Made by a program: the position numbers and the translations under genes
From: Litchfieldia alkalitelluris
GTDB lineage: Bacteria; Bacillota; Bacilli; Bacillales; Salisediminibacteriaceae
DNA: 64,000 bases
Assembly (NCBI RefSeq): GCF_002153425.1
Contig: NZ_KZ119600.1
Coordinates: 4,236,269-4,300,268, forward strand
Reading direction: 5' to 3'
Shown: piece by piece, positions 37,748 through 46,961 of the stretch
Position numbering within the stretch: the stretch's first letter is position 1
How the letters are laid out: the number at the start of each line of letters is the position of its first letter
Notes under the pieces: generated by a model
Seen by the model: the letters and a program-made list of their open reading frames with translations, nothing else
Told to the model about the DNA's origin: nothing
Database searches by the model: none

Positions 37748-38127
37748 CTATAGACTTCCTTCCATCGTTAAGTTAATATTTTAGTAGATTAGGACTTACT
37801 TGGAATCTTCGAAACTATTACTCCAACTAACTTCTAAGCCACCAAAATGGTTATCTACTTCTGATAGCCACCTCGTAATATCTATTCAATCATCATCATT
37901 CAATCACAAAGTTTTTTCATTTTCACTCGAACTTCAACCGTGTTTCTTCCTATTAAATTACCATTCAATCAACTCTTAAAAACAACCAAAATCACTCAAA
38001 ATCCTTATGCCCCAAGTCTTCCAGCACCTTATCTTATTACGATAGTCAGTTCCCTTCCACCATTCAATCCATATCACCCAAAAAAAGCTCGAAGAGCTTA
38101 AAAAATCAATAAGCCCCTCAATTATGT
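37748..38127. other. Intergenic stretch without a gene
   Basis: This 380-base AT-rich stretch shows no open frame with a ribosome site. Its only clear element is the small terminator at 38079-38105. It splits the EPS operon at the pilin gene. Confidence 0.5.
38079..38105 (-). terminator. Intrinsic terminator after the pilin gene
   Basis: On the minus strand AAGCTC-TTC-GAGCTT forms a tight stem followed by seven Ts. If functional it would stop much EPS transcription, which is where EAR-type antitermination would be needed. Confidence 0.5.
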
Positions 38128-38511
38128 TCACAAAATCGGAACCCCACCACCCGACTCATCTTCATCGCTTGGAATGTCCTCTCCACCATGAACATCACAT
38201 TCCACACTACCATCTACATAAATAAATTCTCCACCTAATGGACAAGGATCTTCATATTCATTGATAAATGCATTAAAAAGTAAATCAGAATGATCAAGCT
38301 CCCTAACTCTTAACTCGAAATGATATTGCCTCTCCAACAGTAACTGATTCGCATCACAAACATCTTCCCTTGACCTTTCAACTAAACCAAGGACAGACGG
38401 AATTGCAATAGCTGCCAAAATGGATAAAATAGCGATGACTACGATGACTTCTATAAGTGTAAAACCATTTCCAAGTTCAGTCTTTGGCCTTTCCTCATAA
38501 CTAGAAGTCAT
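38128..38511 (-). CDS. Orphan type IV pilin-like protein
   Basis: The 127-residue protein has a 15-residue leader and the prepilin peptidase site G-FTLIEVIVVIAILSILAA, with E at position 5 after the cut. The C-terminal part has 'DPCPLGGEFIYVDGSVECDVHG', a disulfide-capable loop seen in type II pseudopilins and ComG-like pilins, then an acidic tail. No assembly ATPase, membrane platform or prepilin peptidase is coded nearby. It sits between GalU and the EPS terminator, with an RBS of GGAGGG. A role in EPS export or surface display is inference; it may be built by the competence machinery. Confidence 0.85.
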   Translation of the reverse strand: MTSSYEERPKTELGNGFTLIEVIVVIAILSILAAIAIPSVLGLVERSREDVCDANQLLLERQYHFELRVRELDHSDLLFNAFINEYEDPCPLGGEFIYVDGSVECDVHGGEDIPSDEDESGGGVPIL

Positions 38512-38531
38512 TGTAGTCCCTCCAGAATAAA

Positions 38532-39422
38532 TTATTTAACTATTAACTTTTCTCTTTCTTGAGCAGTTAATGAATTCATAAATTCAATTAACTCTTCCTT
38601 CATTTCCTCATCCTTCATCGCAAACTCCAACGTCGTTTTAACAAACCCCATTTTTTCTCCTACATCATGTCTCTTACCTTCAAAATCATAAGCAAACACT
38701 CGTTGGATTTCATTTAGCTTTTGAATGGCATCTGTTAGTTGTACTTCTCCGCCTGCACCCTTTTCCTGCTTGTCCAAGAACATAAAGATTTCAGGAGTTA
38801 GAACATATCGACCCATGATTGCTAAATTTGATGGAGCCGTTCCTTGTTCAGGCTTTTCCACAAATTGTTTTACACTATGTCTTCGGCCAACTTTTTCCAG
38901 TGGATCTACGATACCGTAACGATGCGTTTCGTTATCAGGAACCGTTTGAACACCGATGACAGAAGAATGGGTTTCTTCATATTGATCTATGAGCTGTTTT
39001 AAGCACGGCTTGTCCGATTCTACAATATCGTCACCTAATAATACAGCAAAAGGTTCATTACCAATGAACTTCCTCGCACACCATACCGCATGTCCAAGAC
39101 CTTTTGGCTCTTTCTGACGAATATAATGTATATCTACCATATTCGAAGAATATTGTACCTTCTCTAGTAGCTCCGTTTTACCCTTTTGAAATAAATTTTG
39201 CTCTAATTCAAAGGCATGATCAAAATGATCTTCTATCGCACGTTTCCCTTTACCTGTCACAATAATAATATCTTCTATCCCAGACTTAACTGCTTCTTCT
39301 ACAATATATTGAATCGTCGGCTTATCTACGATTGGTAACATCTCTTTCGGCATTGCCTTCGTTGCAGGTAGAAATCTTGTCCCTAATCCCGCTGCCGGAA
39401 TAATTGCCTTTTTAACCTTCAT
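38532..39422 (-). CDS. galU: UTP-glucose-1-phosphate uridylyltransferase
   Basis: The 296-residue protein opens '[40 protein letters not shown]', with 'AVLLGDDIV' near 128 and 'FVEKPEQG' near 187. It makes UDP-glucose, the substrate of the dehydrogenase at 18104. Length and motifs match Bacillus GalU/GtaB almost exactly. Only 20 bases separate it from the pilin gene, so they are co-transcribed. Confidence 0.95.
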   Translation of the reverse strand: MKVKKAIIPAAGLGTRFLPATKAMPKEMLPIVDKPTIQYIVEEAVKSGIEDIIIVTGKGKRAIEDHFDHAFELEQNLFQKGKTELLEKVQYSSNMVDIHYIRQKEPKGLGHAVWCARKFIGNEPFAVLLGDDIVESDKPCLKQLIDQYEETHSSVIGVQTVPDNETHRYGIVDPLEKVGRRHSVKQFVEKPEQGTAPSNLAIMGRYVLTPEIFMFLDKQEKGAGGEVQLTDAIQKLNEIQRVFAYDFEGKRHDVGEKMGFVKTTLEFAMKDEEMKEELIEFMNSLTAQEREKLIVK

Positions 39423-39547
39423 ATTAAATAACTCCTTTTTGTTGGTTAGTAGCCAGGCGTTAGTTGGTTAGGTTTTTAGGTATGCTCCGAAGCATTACCC
39501 CAAACTCTTTTCCTATCCCCTACCCAACTAACCTCTATCCCCTATAC

Positions 39548-41368
39548 TCACTTCACCGCACTCAGCTTCATCAAGCTCTCCACCCTAAAGTGCGCAATAT
39601 CCAACACTTCATCACGTAAACTGTCTACACTAGCCTTCTCAAACTCATTGATAAGTTCAAAAATCACATTCACATTGATAGGCGGAGTTTTCCCTCTATA
39701 GATCATTGGGTAAATTTGTTCATCATGTACTTCATCAGCACCCAATAATTCTTCAAACAATTTTTCCCCTGGCCTCATACCAGAGAATTTAATTTCAATT
39801 TCATCTTCTGAAAAACCAGATAATCGAATCAGGTTTTTAGCTAAGTCCACGATTTTCACTGGCTCTCCCATATCAAGGACGAATACTTCTCCACCCTTTG
39901 CAATGGCACCTGCCTGCATAACAAGGCGAGACGCTTCTGGGATTGTCATGAAATAACGTTCCATCTCAGGATGAGTCACTGTCACTGGACCACCAGCTGC
40001 AATTTGCTTTTTAAATAGCGGAATTACACTTCCACGACTTCCTAATACATTTCCAAATCGCACTGCGACAAACTTTGTATCACTTATTAAGTCCATATGC
40101 TGAACGATCATTTCTGCAATTCGTTTTGTTGCTCCCATCACACTAGTTGGGTTTACTGCCTTATCCGTCGATACCATCACAAACGTTTTAACTCCGAATT
40201 GATCTGCTGCTTCTGCTACATTTTTTGTACCAATCACATTATTTTTTACAGCTTCATGTGGATTCCGTTCCATTAATGGTACATGCTTATGAGCAGCCGC
40301 ATGATAGATCACATCAGGCTTGTATTTTTCCATCACTTCTTTGATTCGTTCTGCATCTTGTACATCAGCAATTTCAGGTTCCACTTTAATATGTGGGAAG
40401 CTTGTCCTAAGTTCATATTCAATCAAATAAATACTGTTTTCCCCATGTCCAAGTAATATGATTGTTTCAGGGTCAAAACCACAAACCTGCCTACACACTT
40501 CTGATCCAATGGAACCACCAGCACCAGTGACTAAAACTGTTTTACCAGTTAATTTTCTTGAAATCGCTTGGATATCTAACTCCACTGGCTCCCGTCCAAG
40601 TAAATCTTCCACTTGTACATCTCGCATTTCGCTCACAGATACTTTCCCCGACATGATGTCTTCAATAGAAGGCATGATCTGCGTTTTCACCTTTGTCTTA
40701 GCTGCTTCTTTAAAGATGTCGTTTAACTGCTGCTTCTTTAAGGAAGGGATGGCTATGATAATATGCTCTATCCCCTTTTCCTCCACAATCATTTGGATAT
40801 CCTTCGTACCACCAAGAACAGGACAACCCATAATCTCTAAATGTTGCTTAGAAAGATCATCATCTACAAATGCAACTGGAAAAAGTTCCGACATTTCGCT
40901 ATTAATCAATTGCCTTGCCACCATAGAACCTGCAGCCCCTGCACCAACGATAAGGGTACGGTTTTTCTTATGGTTATTGTTAATGATAGAATCACGATAC
41001 ATTCTCCAAGAAAATCTAGCCCCTCCAATTAATAGGATATGTAGCATCCATGTTATGACTAACGTCCTCGTATAAACGGTACCAAACATTAGAAGTTGAA
41101 CTGGAACTAACATTAAAATAGAAAAAGTAATTGCCCTAAAGATTCCTAGTAACTCCTGAATACTGGCATACTGCCATACACGCTTATACAATCTAAAAAG
41201 ATGAGCAAAAATATGATGACTAATTAATAAAGTAATAGAACTAATAATAATAACAGTGTCAAAAATGGAGGTATTGGACACAAGTAACCAATAACCTATG
41301 AAAATAGAAAACATAACGATGATAGAATCGACTAGCATAAGAAAACCGATACGCGCACGATAACTCAC
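39548..41368 (-). CDS. epsC: UDP-GlcNAc 4,6-dehydratase, membrane type (EpsC/CapD/PglF)
   Basis: The 606-residue protein has four or five N-terminal membrane helices (about 10-120), a CoA-binding-like domain with 'LIVGAGAAGSMVARQL' near 140, and the dehydratase domain with 'VLVTGAGGSIGSEVCRQV' near 280 and the catalytic 'STDKAVNPTSVMGATK', where Met replaces Tyr as usual in this family. It converts UDP-GlcNAc to the 4-keto-6-deoxy sugar at the head of the diNAc-trideoxyhexose pathway. It is the first EPS gene after the leader RNA at 41865, matching the placement of the epsC motif. Confidence 0.94.
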   Translation of the reverse strand: MSYRARIGFLMLVDSIIVMFSIFIGYWLLVSNTSIFDTVIIISSITLLISHHIFAHLFRLYKRVWQYASIQELLGIFRAITFSILMLVPVQLLMFGTVYTRTLVITWMLHILLIGGARFSWRMYRDSIINNNHKKNRTLIVGAGAAGSMVARQLINSEMSELFPVAFVDDDLSKQHLEIMGCPVLGGTKDIQMIVEEKGIEHIIIAIPSLKKQQLNDIFKEAAKTKVKTQIMPSIEDIMSGKVSVSEMRDVQVEDLLGREPVELDIQAISRKLTGKTVLVTGAGGSIGSEVCRQVCGFDPETIILLGHGENSIYLIEYELRTSFPHIKVEPEIADVQDAERIKEVMEKYKPDVIYHAAAHKHVPLMERNPHEAVKNNVIGTKNVAEAADQFGVKTFVMVSTDKAVNPTSVMGATKRIAEMIVQHMDLISDTKFVAVRFGNVLGSRGSVIPLFKKQIAAGGPVTVTHPEMERYFMTIPEASRLVMQAGAIAKGGEVFVLDMGEPVKIVDLAKNLIRLSGFSEDEIEIKFSGMRPGEKLFEELLGADEVHDEQIYPMIYRGKTPPINVNVIFELINEFEKASVDSLRDEVLDIAHFRVESLMKLSAVK

Positions 41369-41410
41369 CAGTGTTCCCCCTCTCGGAATATATATGTTTC
41401 AGTTTTATAT

Positions 41411-41620
41411 CTACGAAGTACGTTCAACAATAGGCCTTAGCTCTTTCTGTTCTACGATCCATTGTTGAACGTCTTCTAAAAGATTGATGTAATAGTTGAT
41501 TGTAATTGCAACTTCTTCTAGATTTACATTTGCATTAAAATCTTTCTTAGTTCTTCCCCAAAGATTAACCGACTGACTGATAATTGATATCCGTGTAAAT
41601 CTACTATCAAATGTCGTTGT
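41411..41620 (-). pseudogene. Small open frame, possible gene remnant
   Basis: A frame of 69 codons free of stops, ending TAG at 41411-41413, reads as a plausible helical peptide (for example 'NVNLEEVAITINYYINLLEDVQQWIVEQK'). It has no ATG, GTG or TTG start with a ribosome site, and an upstream ATG at 41635 is followed by a stop after four codons. It may be the decayed end of a four-helix-bundle protein lying between the leader RNA and epsC. I do not recognise the family. Confidence 0.35.
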
Positions 41621-41864
41621 TTACGCCTTCCCCATGAAAAGTACTACAAAAGTACAGTTAAAAAACATCAATTAATTGCAACTTTCTTGCCCAACTTTTG
41701 TAGACATGTTATACTTTTGTTAAATAGAATAATTATTACGTAGGATTGACAAGCAACATGATACCATCGCCTCAAGATACTGTAGACCTATTTCTGAAGC
41801 TAGTTAATAACTTCACACAAGGTTCTACTAGCACTTTCGACGACGGTTGTTTCACATTGCTTTT

Positions 41865-41983
41865 GTTTGGCATTTAACCAAACCTCACACCGTACCAATG
41901 GCGACATGCGCCTAAGGCTACTCTACTGGAACAACCCACAGTACGGCCGAGTGCCCCCATTGATAAAGGTTAGGAGACATCAC
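41865..41983 (-). ncRNA. EAR / epsC-type leader RNA of the exopolysaccharide operon
   Basis: This structured stretch lies about 500 bases upstream of epsC, where the epsC (EAR) RNA of Bacillales is known to occur; EAR makes RNA polymerase read through distant terminators in eps operons. On the minus strand CCGTAC pairs with GTACGG around a 44-base interior containing GCC-TTA-GGC and ACTG/CAGT helices, and a 3' hairpin GTTTGG/CCAAAC closes it. The call rests on position and on remembered words (TGTGGGTTGTTCCAGTAGAGTAGCC), cut here to short pieces: 'GTACTGTGGGTTG' and 'CAGTAGAGTAGCC'. No covariance search was possible. Confidence 0.65.
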
Positions 41984-42204
41984 CTAATAGTTTTTAGTTG
42001 GATAGGTAGTTTGTTGGTTAGTTGGTTTGTTGGTTAGGCTTTTGCCTTATTAACGTTAGATCTTTGGGTTCAGCTTCGAAGAAGCGTGGGATTCGACACT
42101 GTACCCAAATACCTAACTAATTTGTAGTTAATTACTTGACTAAACAATAGATGTTTATGCAACTATTAACATTCAATTAAATCTTGTTTACGAAAATTCG
42201 CTAC

Positions 42205-42386
42205 GGAAATATACTTCGCTTTCCGCGGGCGGCTGGTGAGCCTCCTCGTGCTACGCACTGTGGGGTCTCACCCCTGCCTTCAATCCCGCAGGAACGAGCA
42301 ATGCATCACGAATATACTTCGCGTTGCCTCGACGGATACGCTTCGTAGCATATGCTCGTAGAGGAAGAGGCACTTCGTATATTTCC
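42205..42386. repeat. MITE-like dispersed repeat, copy 1
   Basis: The element begins ggaaatatac and ends with its exact complement gtatatttcc (10 bases). Inside lie cgctttccgcgggcggctgg at 42217 and cgacggatacgcttcgtagc at 42330, both found inverted at 59755-59985. There is no coding capacity. From 41984 to 42204 I see only gttggttag micro-repeats. Confidence 0.65.
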
Positions 42387-42465
42387 TACGCTATTGTTGT
42401 TATTGTTCGTAATTTCAGTAAACACTTTAATTATGTTTAGCATCAACAACATTTACAAAAGTACA

Positions 42466-43233
42466 TTAAAATAAACCAAACAACTTTTTCCTACGGTGTA
42501 TCTTTTGCGGCTGATCAACCATCACATGCTTATTCTCAAGAACTAACTGAGAATTTTCCATATAAAAATAAACCATCTCTTCACCATATTTTTCTTGGAT
42601 TGTGTCATAAGCTGTTTTCATGTGAAAGTTACGGTTTATAATATTATGTGCGTCTGATGCAACGAAATGTGTTAAGTTGGCTTCTATGATTTCTGCTGTG
42701 AATGATTGGATCTTTTTTCCGAACTTCCCGCAAACACTTGCGGCTGTAACTTGCGTTAATGCTCCGTCTTTTACTAATTCATAAAGTTTATCAGGGTGCT
42801 CCATTAACTCTTGATTTCGTTCAGGGTGAACAATAATTGGAACAATCCCTTGCAACTGGATAGAATATAGGAGTTCCTTTGCATATCTTGGTACAGATGC
42901 TGATGGGAATTCTATGAATAAGTATTTACTATTATTTAAAGTTAAGATTTCACTCTCATGATAGTCTTCCATTAATTCTCCAAATATCCGACACTCTTGC
43001 CCTGGTAAAACTTGCAGATCAATCCCATTCTTTTGAAACTGCTGATTTACTTCATCGACTGCAGCCTCAATCTCTACTTTTCTATTAACATACCTCCCGT
43101 TTTTATGATGGGGTGTTGCAACAATTGTTGTGATCCCTTCGCTTATAGCAGCTTTGGCCATGTTTATGGAATCTTCCATTGTAGCAGCCCCATCGTCTAA
43201 ACCAGGTAGTATATGTGAGTGGAGGTCTATCAT
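42466..43233 (-). CDS. Tyrosine-protein phosphatase of the PHP family (CpsB/YwqE)
   Basis: The 255-residue protein begins 'MIDLHSHILPGLDDGAATMEDSINMAKAAISEGITTIVATPHH', with metal ligands H5, H7 and the later 'PGQECRIF', 'IIVHPERNQ' and 'FVASDAHN'. CpsB/YwqE enzymes dephosphorylate the tyrosine cluster of the CpsD kinase and so cycle capsule synthesis. The kinase gene is read just before it. Start ATG 43233. Confidence 0.94.
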   Translation of the reverse strand: MIDLHSHILPGLDDGAATMEDSINMAKAAISEGITTIVATPHHKNGRYVNRKVEIEAAVDEVNQQFQKNGIDLQVLPGQECRIFGELMEDYHESEILTLNNSKYLFIEFPSASVPRYAKELLYSIQLQGIVPIIVHPERNQELMEHPDKLYELVKDGALTQVTAASVCGKFGKKIQSFTAEIIEANLTHFVASDAHNIINRNFHMKTAYDTIQEKYGEEMVYFYMENSQLVLENKHVMVDQPQKIHRRKKLFGLF

Positions 43234-43361
43234 TTACAATCCCCCATTTTCCGTTTGAATTCTTTCGTTCAACTAAACATAAAAATATAATAACACAGAA
43301 TGTCATCTTTTTGAGGCCAAAAGCACTATTTTATGACATTTTTCTTCATAAAATACTAGGT

Positions 43362-44075
43362 CTATTTTTCATTATAGTAATAATAATGATGTCCATCTGA
43401 TTGTTTCTGGTCATTTAGAACTACTCCTAGAACGTTCGCTTCCACTTTCTTCAAAGAATCTAACGCTTTCTGTGCCGATTCAACTTCAGTTTTTCCACTT
43501 CTAATCACTAAGATGACACCATCACAGTTTTCCGCCAAAATCTGTGGATCTGTGACGACATTAACGGGAGGCGCATCAAAAAGAATATAGTCATATGCCC
43601 CCTCTATTTCCTTCACAAAATCCTTCATCGACTTCGATCCAAGTAATTCACTAGGATTCGGTGGCACTGGTCCTGATGTGAGTACTTCCAAAAATGGAAC
43701 AGCTGTTTCAAGTACGGCGTCATCAAAAGTCGATTGCTTTGTCAATACACTCGTTAACCCAGTCTGGTTAGGAAGCTGGAAAGTGAAGTGCACCGTCGGT
43801 TTACGAAGGTCCGAATCTACAATAAGAACCCGTTTCTCCTGTTGTGCTAACACTATTCCTAAGTTTGCAATTGTTGTAGATTTACCATCACCTGGTGTAG
43901 ATGAGGTAACCATAATTTTACGAATAATTTTATCTACAGAGGCAAACTGAATATTCGTCCGTAACGTACGGAACTGTTCTGCAATAGGAGATCTTTGGTC
44001 ATAATAGGTTACTAGACTACGCTGTTTATCTGATAGATTCTCATTCTTTTTACGCGCCAAAACTCTCACGTCCAT
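43362..44075 (-). CDS. Capsular/exopolysaccharide tyrosine kinase (CpsD/YwqD)
   Basis: The 237-residue BY-kinase has Walker A 'TSSTPGDGKSTTIANLG' near 57, Walker A' 'VLIVDSDLRKPTVHF' near 82, Walker B 'YILFDAPPVNVVTDPQ' near 160 and a C-terminal tyrosine cluster YYYY. It autophosphorylates when bound to its membrane adaptor CpsC and is reset by CpsB. It overlaps the adaptor gene by 26 nt. The first ten residues are uncertain since the ribosome site is weak; a GTG a few codons later is the alternative. Confidence 0.94.
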   Translation of the reverse strand: MDVRVLARKKNENLSDKQRSLVTYYDQRSPIAEQFRTLRTNIQFASVDKIIRKIMVTSSTPGDGKSTTIANLGIVLAQQEKRVLIVDSDLRKPTVHFTFQLPNQTGLTSVLTKQSTFDDAVLETAVPFLEVLTSGPVPPNPSELLGSKSMKDFVKEIEGAYDYILFDAPPVNVVTDPQILAENCDGVILVIRSGKTEVESAQKALDSLKKVEANVLGVVLNDQKQSDGHHYYYYNEK

Positions 44076-44799
44076 TTCTTGTTCTTCTATTATTCATACT
44101 CATCTTCTTTACTTCAACGTTATTTTGATCAATTCTAGAGATTGCACCAATGACTGGCAATCCAAGATGCTTCTCTACCTGATCTTCTGTTTTAATCGTG
44201 TTATCAAGGAATTCAATCAGGAATGCTAGTCCAACGCCAGCCATGAGTCCTACTACCAAAGCAATTGCCATGTTAAGGGTAGGATTCGGGCTCACTGGAG
44301 CTGGGTTTGCTGATAGTTCTGCTGGTGATAGAATCGACACATTATCTACATTCATAAGTTCTACAATTTCCCTTTGAAAAACTGTCGCAATCGTATTAGC
44401 TTTATTCACAGCCATCGCAGGACTCTCGTCTTGAACTCGGATATAGACCACTTGTGAATTCCCTTCACTACCAACCGTTAACTGGCTTCTTAGTGATCCA
44501 ACAGATTGTTCAATTCCTAACTCTTCGATTACTGGATCTAGTATTCTAGGAGATGTAATGATGACATTATAAGTATTAATTAACTCAACGTTTGTTCGAA
44601 GGTCCGCTTGTGTTAAAGTTTGTCCTTCTTCCTTAGCTTGATTTACTAGTATTTGCGTTGATGATTGATACATTGGAGTTAAAACGAAATAAGATATAAT
44701 AGCAGCTGCAGCAACAGCTAACACGGCTAACAAAACTATTAAACCAAGTCTTTTTTTGATTGTTTGATATATTTCCTTTAAACTAATCGTTTCTTCCAT
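44050..44799 (-). CDS. Chain-length determinant / kinase adaptor (CpsC/YwqC, Wzz family)
   Basis: The 249-residue protein has two membrane helices ('LGLIVLLAVLAVAAAAIISYFVL' split here as 'LGLIVLLAVLAV' near 20 and 'MAIALVVGLMAGVGLAFL' near 180) around an extracytoplasmic Wzz domain, with the P-rich 'NPAPVSPNPT' before the second helix. It sets polymer length and activates the CpsD kinase. The ATG at 44799 follows GGGAGG; a longer frame to 44835 lacks one. It is the first gene of the leftward EPS transcript. Confidence 0.93.
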   Translation of the reverse strand: MEETISLKEIYQTIKKRLGLIVLLAVLAVAAAAIISYFVLTPMYQSSTQILVNQAKEEGQTLTQADLRTNVELINTYNVIITSPRILDPVIEELGIEQSVGSLRSQLTVGSEGNSQVVYIRVQDESPAMAVNKANTIATVFQREIVELMNVDNVSILSPAELSANPAPVSPNPTLNMAIALVVGLMAGVGLAFLIEFLDNTIKTEDQVEKHLGLPVIGAISRIDQNNVEVKKMSMNNRRTRNGRESFGA

Positions 44800-44864
44800 G
44801 ATTGCCTCCCGTAAGGTTCGTTCTTTATAATTCACTAAGGTATATCGTAGCCGATTTTTAGGTA

Positions 44865-44893
44865 ATTGTAAATATAATGGGGAAAATACTCAA
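44865..44893 (-). promoter_or_regulatory. Candidate sigma-A promoter of the EPS operon
   Basis: On the minus strand TTGAGT (44888-44893) and TACAAT (44865-44870) are exactly 17 bases apart, about 65 bases before the adaptor start codon. Confidence 0.55.
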
Positions 44894-44993
44894 AATTTGG
44901 CTAAACTTATGATAAATTACCAATGTTAACTCTGTTATCTCGACAATTATTCGGTTTTTCAACAATTTTCTAATTTTTCATTTGAATATTATA

Positions 44994-45022
44994 TTGCTAG
45001 TAAGGTTGCGAAGGAATATAAT
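44994..45022 (+). promoter_or_regulatory. Sigma-A promoter of the LytR-CpsA-Psr gene
   Basis: TTGCTA (44994-44999) and TATAAT (45017-45022) are 17 bases apart, about 43 bases before the start codon. It is divergent from the EPS promoter, so the two could share a regulator in the 100 bases between. Confidence 0.7.
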
Positions 45023-45064
45023 TGGATAATAAATATGAGATTTTTTTAAGGAGAAATGAAGCAC

Positions 45065-46027
45065 ATGAAAAAAGCACTGATAATTGCTGGTATTATCATG
45101 TTAACGGTAGTAATGGGAATCGGTGGTTACGGATATTATATGTACAAAAGTGTTCAAGGAACAGTGGATAATAAAATGCACCAACCACTTGAACGAGAAA
45201 AGTCAGAGAAACGATTTGAAGTGGTTGACATCGAGCAAGCAGAACCCCTTTCTTTCTTATTGTTAGGAGTAGATGCTCAAGACTCTACTCGTGGAAGAAC
45301 AGATACGATTATGGTCGTAACTGTGAATCCAGCTGACAACTCTATGAAAATGTTAAGTATTCCCCGAGATACTAGAACTGAAATTATTGGTCGGGGGTTT
45401 GATGATAAAATTAACCATGCATTTGCCTTTGGTGGTGCCGAAATGACTGTGAATACGGTGGAGAATTTCCTCGATATTCCTATTGATTATTACGCAACAG
45501 TAAATATGAATGGTTTCAAAGATATTGTTGATGCTCTTGGTGGAGTTACTGTGGATAACGACTTTGCTTTCAGTTCTGGAGGTCACCAGTTTAATGAAGG
45601 TGAAATCTTCTTGGAAGGGGATCAGGCACTTGCCTTTGCACGTATGCGTAAGCAAGATACTCGCGGAGACTTTGGCCGAAATGATCGTCAACGCCAGATC
45701 GTCATGGCGATTATCGAAGAAGGTGCCCAGTTCTCTAGTATTACGCGAGCTGGTTCGATCTTAGATGCATTAGGTGATAATGTATTAACGGATGTTTCGT
45801 TTGATAATATGGTTAAGATTCAAGAAAAATATCGCAGTGCTAGACATAATATGGAGACTATTGAGATTACTGGTTCAGGAACGAGGATCGATAATATTTA
45901 CTATCTTGTAGTTCCTGAGGAAGAAAGATTACGTGTGTCTGGGGAATTACGTACGCATCTTGGATTAGATGAAGATAGCAGTAGTGTTGCTGCAGTGGAA
46001 GAAGAGGAAGAAACTGCGAATAACTAA
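45065..46027 (+). CDS. LytR-CpsA-Psr family glycopolymer transferase
   Basis: The 320-residue protein has an N-terminal membrane anchor (about 1-25) and the LCP domain with 'FLLLGVDAQDSTRGRTDTIMVVTVNP' near 60, 'MLSIPRDTRTEI' near 90, 'INHAFAFGG' near 108 and the arginine-rich 'FARMRKQDTRGDFGRNDRQRQIV' near 190. LCP enzymes move undecaprenyl-linked polymers onto peptidoglycan outside the cell; next to the EPS locus it probably attaches this polymer. ATG 45065 is better spaced from AAGGAG than the ATG at 45056. The tail is acidic. Confidence 0.93.
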   Translation: MKKALIIAGIIMLTVVMGIGGYGYYMYKSVQGTVDNKMHQPLEREKSEKRFEVVDIEQAEPLSFLLLGVDAQDSTRGRTDTIMVVTVNPADNSMKMLSIPRDTRTEIIGRGFDDKINHAFAFGGAEMTVNTVENFLDIPIDYYATVNMNGFKDIVDALGGVTVDNDFAFSSGGHQFNEGEIFLEGDQALAFARMRKQDTRGDFGRNDRQRQIVMAIIEEGAQFSSITRAGSILDALGDNVLTDVSFDNMVKIQEKYRSARHNMETIEITGSGTRIDNIYYLVVPEEERLRVSGELRTHLGLDEDSSSVAAVEEEEETANN

Positions 46028-46036
46028 ATGAAGTTT

Positions 46037-46063
46037 AAAGCCCGCCGTAAGGTGGGCTTTTTT
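46037..46063 (+). terminator. Intrinsic terminator of the LytR-CpsA-Psr gene
   Basis: AGCCCGCC pairs with GGTGGGCT around GTAA, followed by six Ts, ten bases after the stop codon. Confidence 0.85.
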
Positions 46064-46291
46064 AGTCCCTTTTTTCTTAGTTAGCTGGTAACTTTGCACA
46101 CACGCAACTCTTCGAAAATAGCTCTACATCAAGGTTTTCTCTTTGGTACGTGAAATAAAAACCTTCCGTTACCTGGTAACTCACCTGACCGAAAGGTCAG
46201 CCCTTCTCGTTAACTGGTAATGTTGCACATCTCCAAGTCTGCCGAAAGCCTTATATATCAATGGTTTCCATTTTCAAAACAAAGAAAAACC

Positions 46292-46331
46292 CCATAGTTA
46301 CCTGGCACCTAAAGGTGCCAGGTAACTATGG
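46292..46331 (-). terminator. Perfect 19-bp inverted repeat, terminator of the 46341 gene
   Basis: Two exactly complementary 19-base arms (46292-46310 and 46313-46331) are separated by only two bases. On the minus strand a T-rich tract follows. The words gttacctgg and ggtaac also recur singly at 46170 and 46210, so this looks like one full copy of a small repeat family. The 46064-46290 stretch also contains CTGACC-GAAA-GGTCAG and no gene. Confidence 0.7.
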
Positions 46332-46340
46332 AGCGACAAC

Positions 46341-46757
46341 TTATTCTCCCTGCATCTCTCGTATCGCAAGAATCATCAATGCTTCTATTTCCTCTTCCGT
46401 AAATTTCTCACTCAGTTTTTCCTCAATCTGCTCGATCGTCATTTGGCCTTGCTGCGCCTTCGTAATGACATCTGTTATTTCGCCCATTGGGTATTCTCGA
46501 ATAATGGCCCGCGTCGCGTCCTCTTTCGTTGGGAAGATGAGCTCCGTGTCCTCGTCCACTTCCATTTGCTCCAGCATTTCCTGAACCCCTGGCGCTTCCA
46601 GCCACCTGTTGTATTCCGCTTCGTTGATGGCCAGCTCCTCTGCAACCATCTCCACCATCATGTCAGAAGCATAACCGATAAAGTAATTGTATGCAGCATA
46701 TCCCCCACCCACGATTAACACCAATATAATTCCCATTATAATCAAAACTTTTTTCAA
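46341..46757 (-). CDS. Membrane-anchored protein of unknown function
   Basis: The 138-residue protein has a signal anchor (MKKVLIIMGIILVLIVGGG) and a very acidic, helical outer part ('MLEQMEVDEDTELIFPTKEDATRAIIREYPMGEI'). The last 50 residues repeat E-E-I/L patterns suggestive of paired helices. It has no cysteine or known motif. It is a single-gene unit with its own terminator. I do not recognise it. Confidence 0.7.
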   Translation of the reverse strand: MKKVLIIMGIILVLIVGGGYAAYNYFIGYASDMMVEMVAEELAINEAEYNRWLEAPGVQEMLEQMEVDEDTELIFPTKEDATRAIIREYPMGEITDVITKAQQGQMTIEQIEEKLSEKFTEEEIEALMILAIREMQGE

Positions 46758-46961
46758 GCCTCAACACCCCATTTTTCTCCCATCATCGTGTTCCTATCGT
46801 ACTCCTACACTTGCCTACTAATCAAATATTCCATCAACTCTCAAATTATGACAACTTGTATATCTATGTCAAAATATTTAGCAACCACACTGACAAGCTT
46901 CTTGTAGCTTTGCACTCTCGTTTTATTATCATGAAGTAAACTACATAAAGGTGGGATTATA

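Noticed and set aside
40458..41075. A 205-codon plus-strand frame
   Set aside because: It lies entirely opposite the epsC gene, has no ribosome site and reads as an antisense shadow.
41865..41983. A tRNA or tmRNA-like structure
   Set aside because: There is no cloverleaf, T-loop or CCA end; position upstream of epsC fits the EAR leader better.
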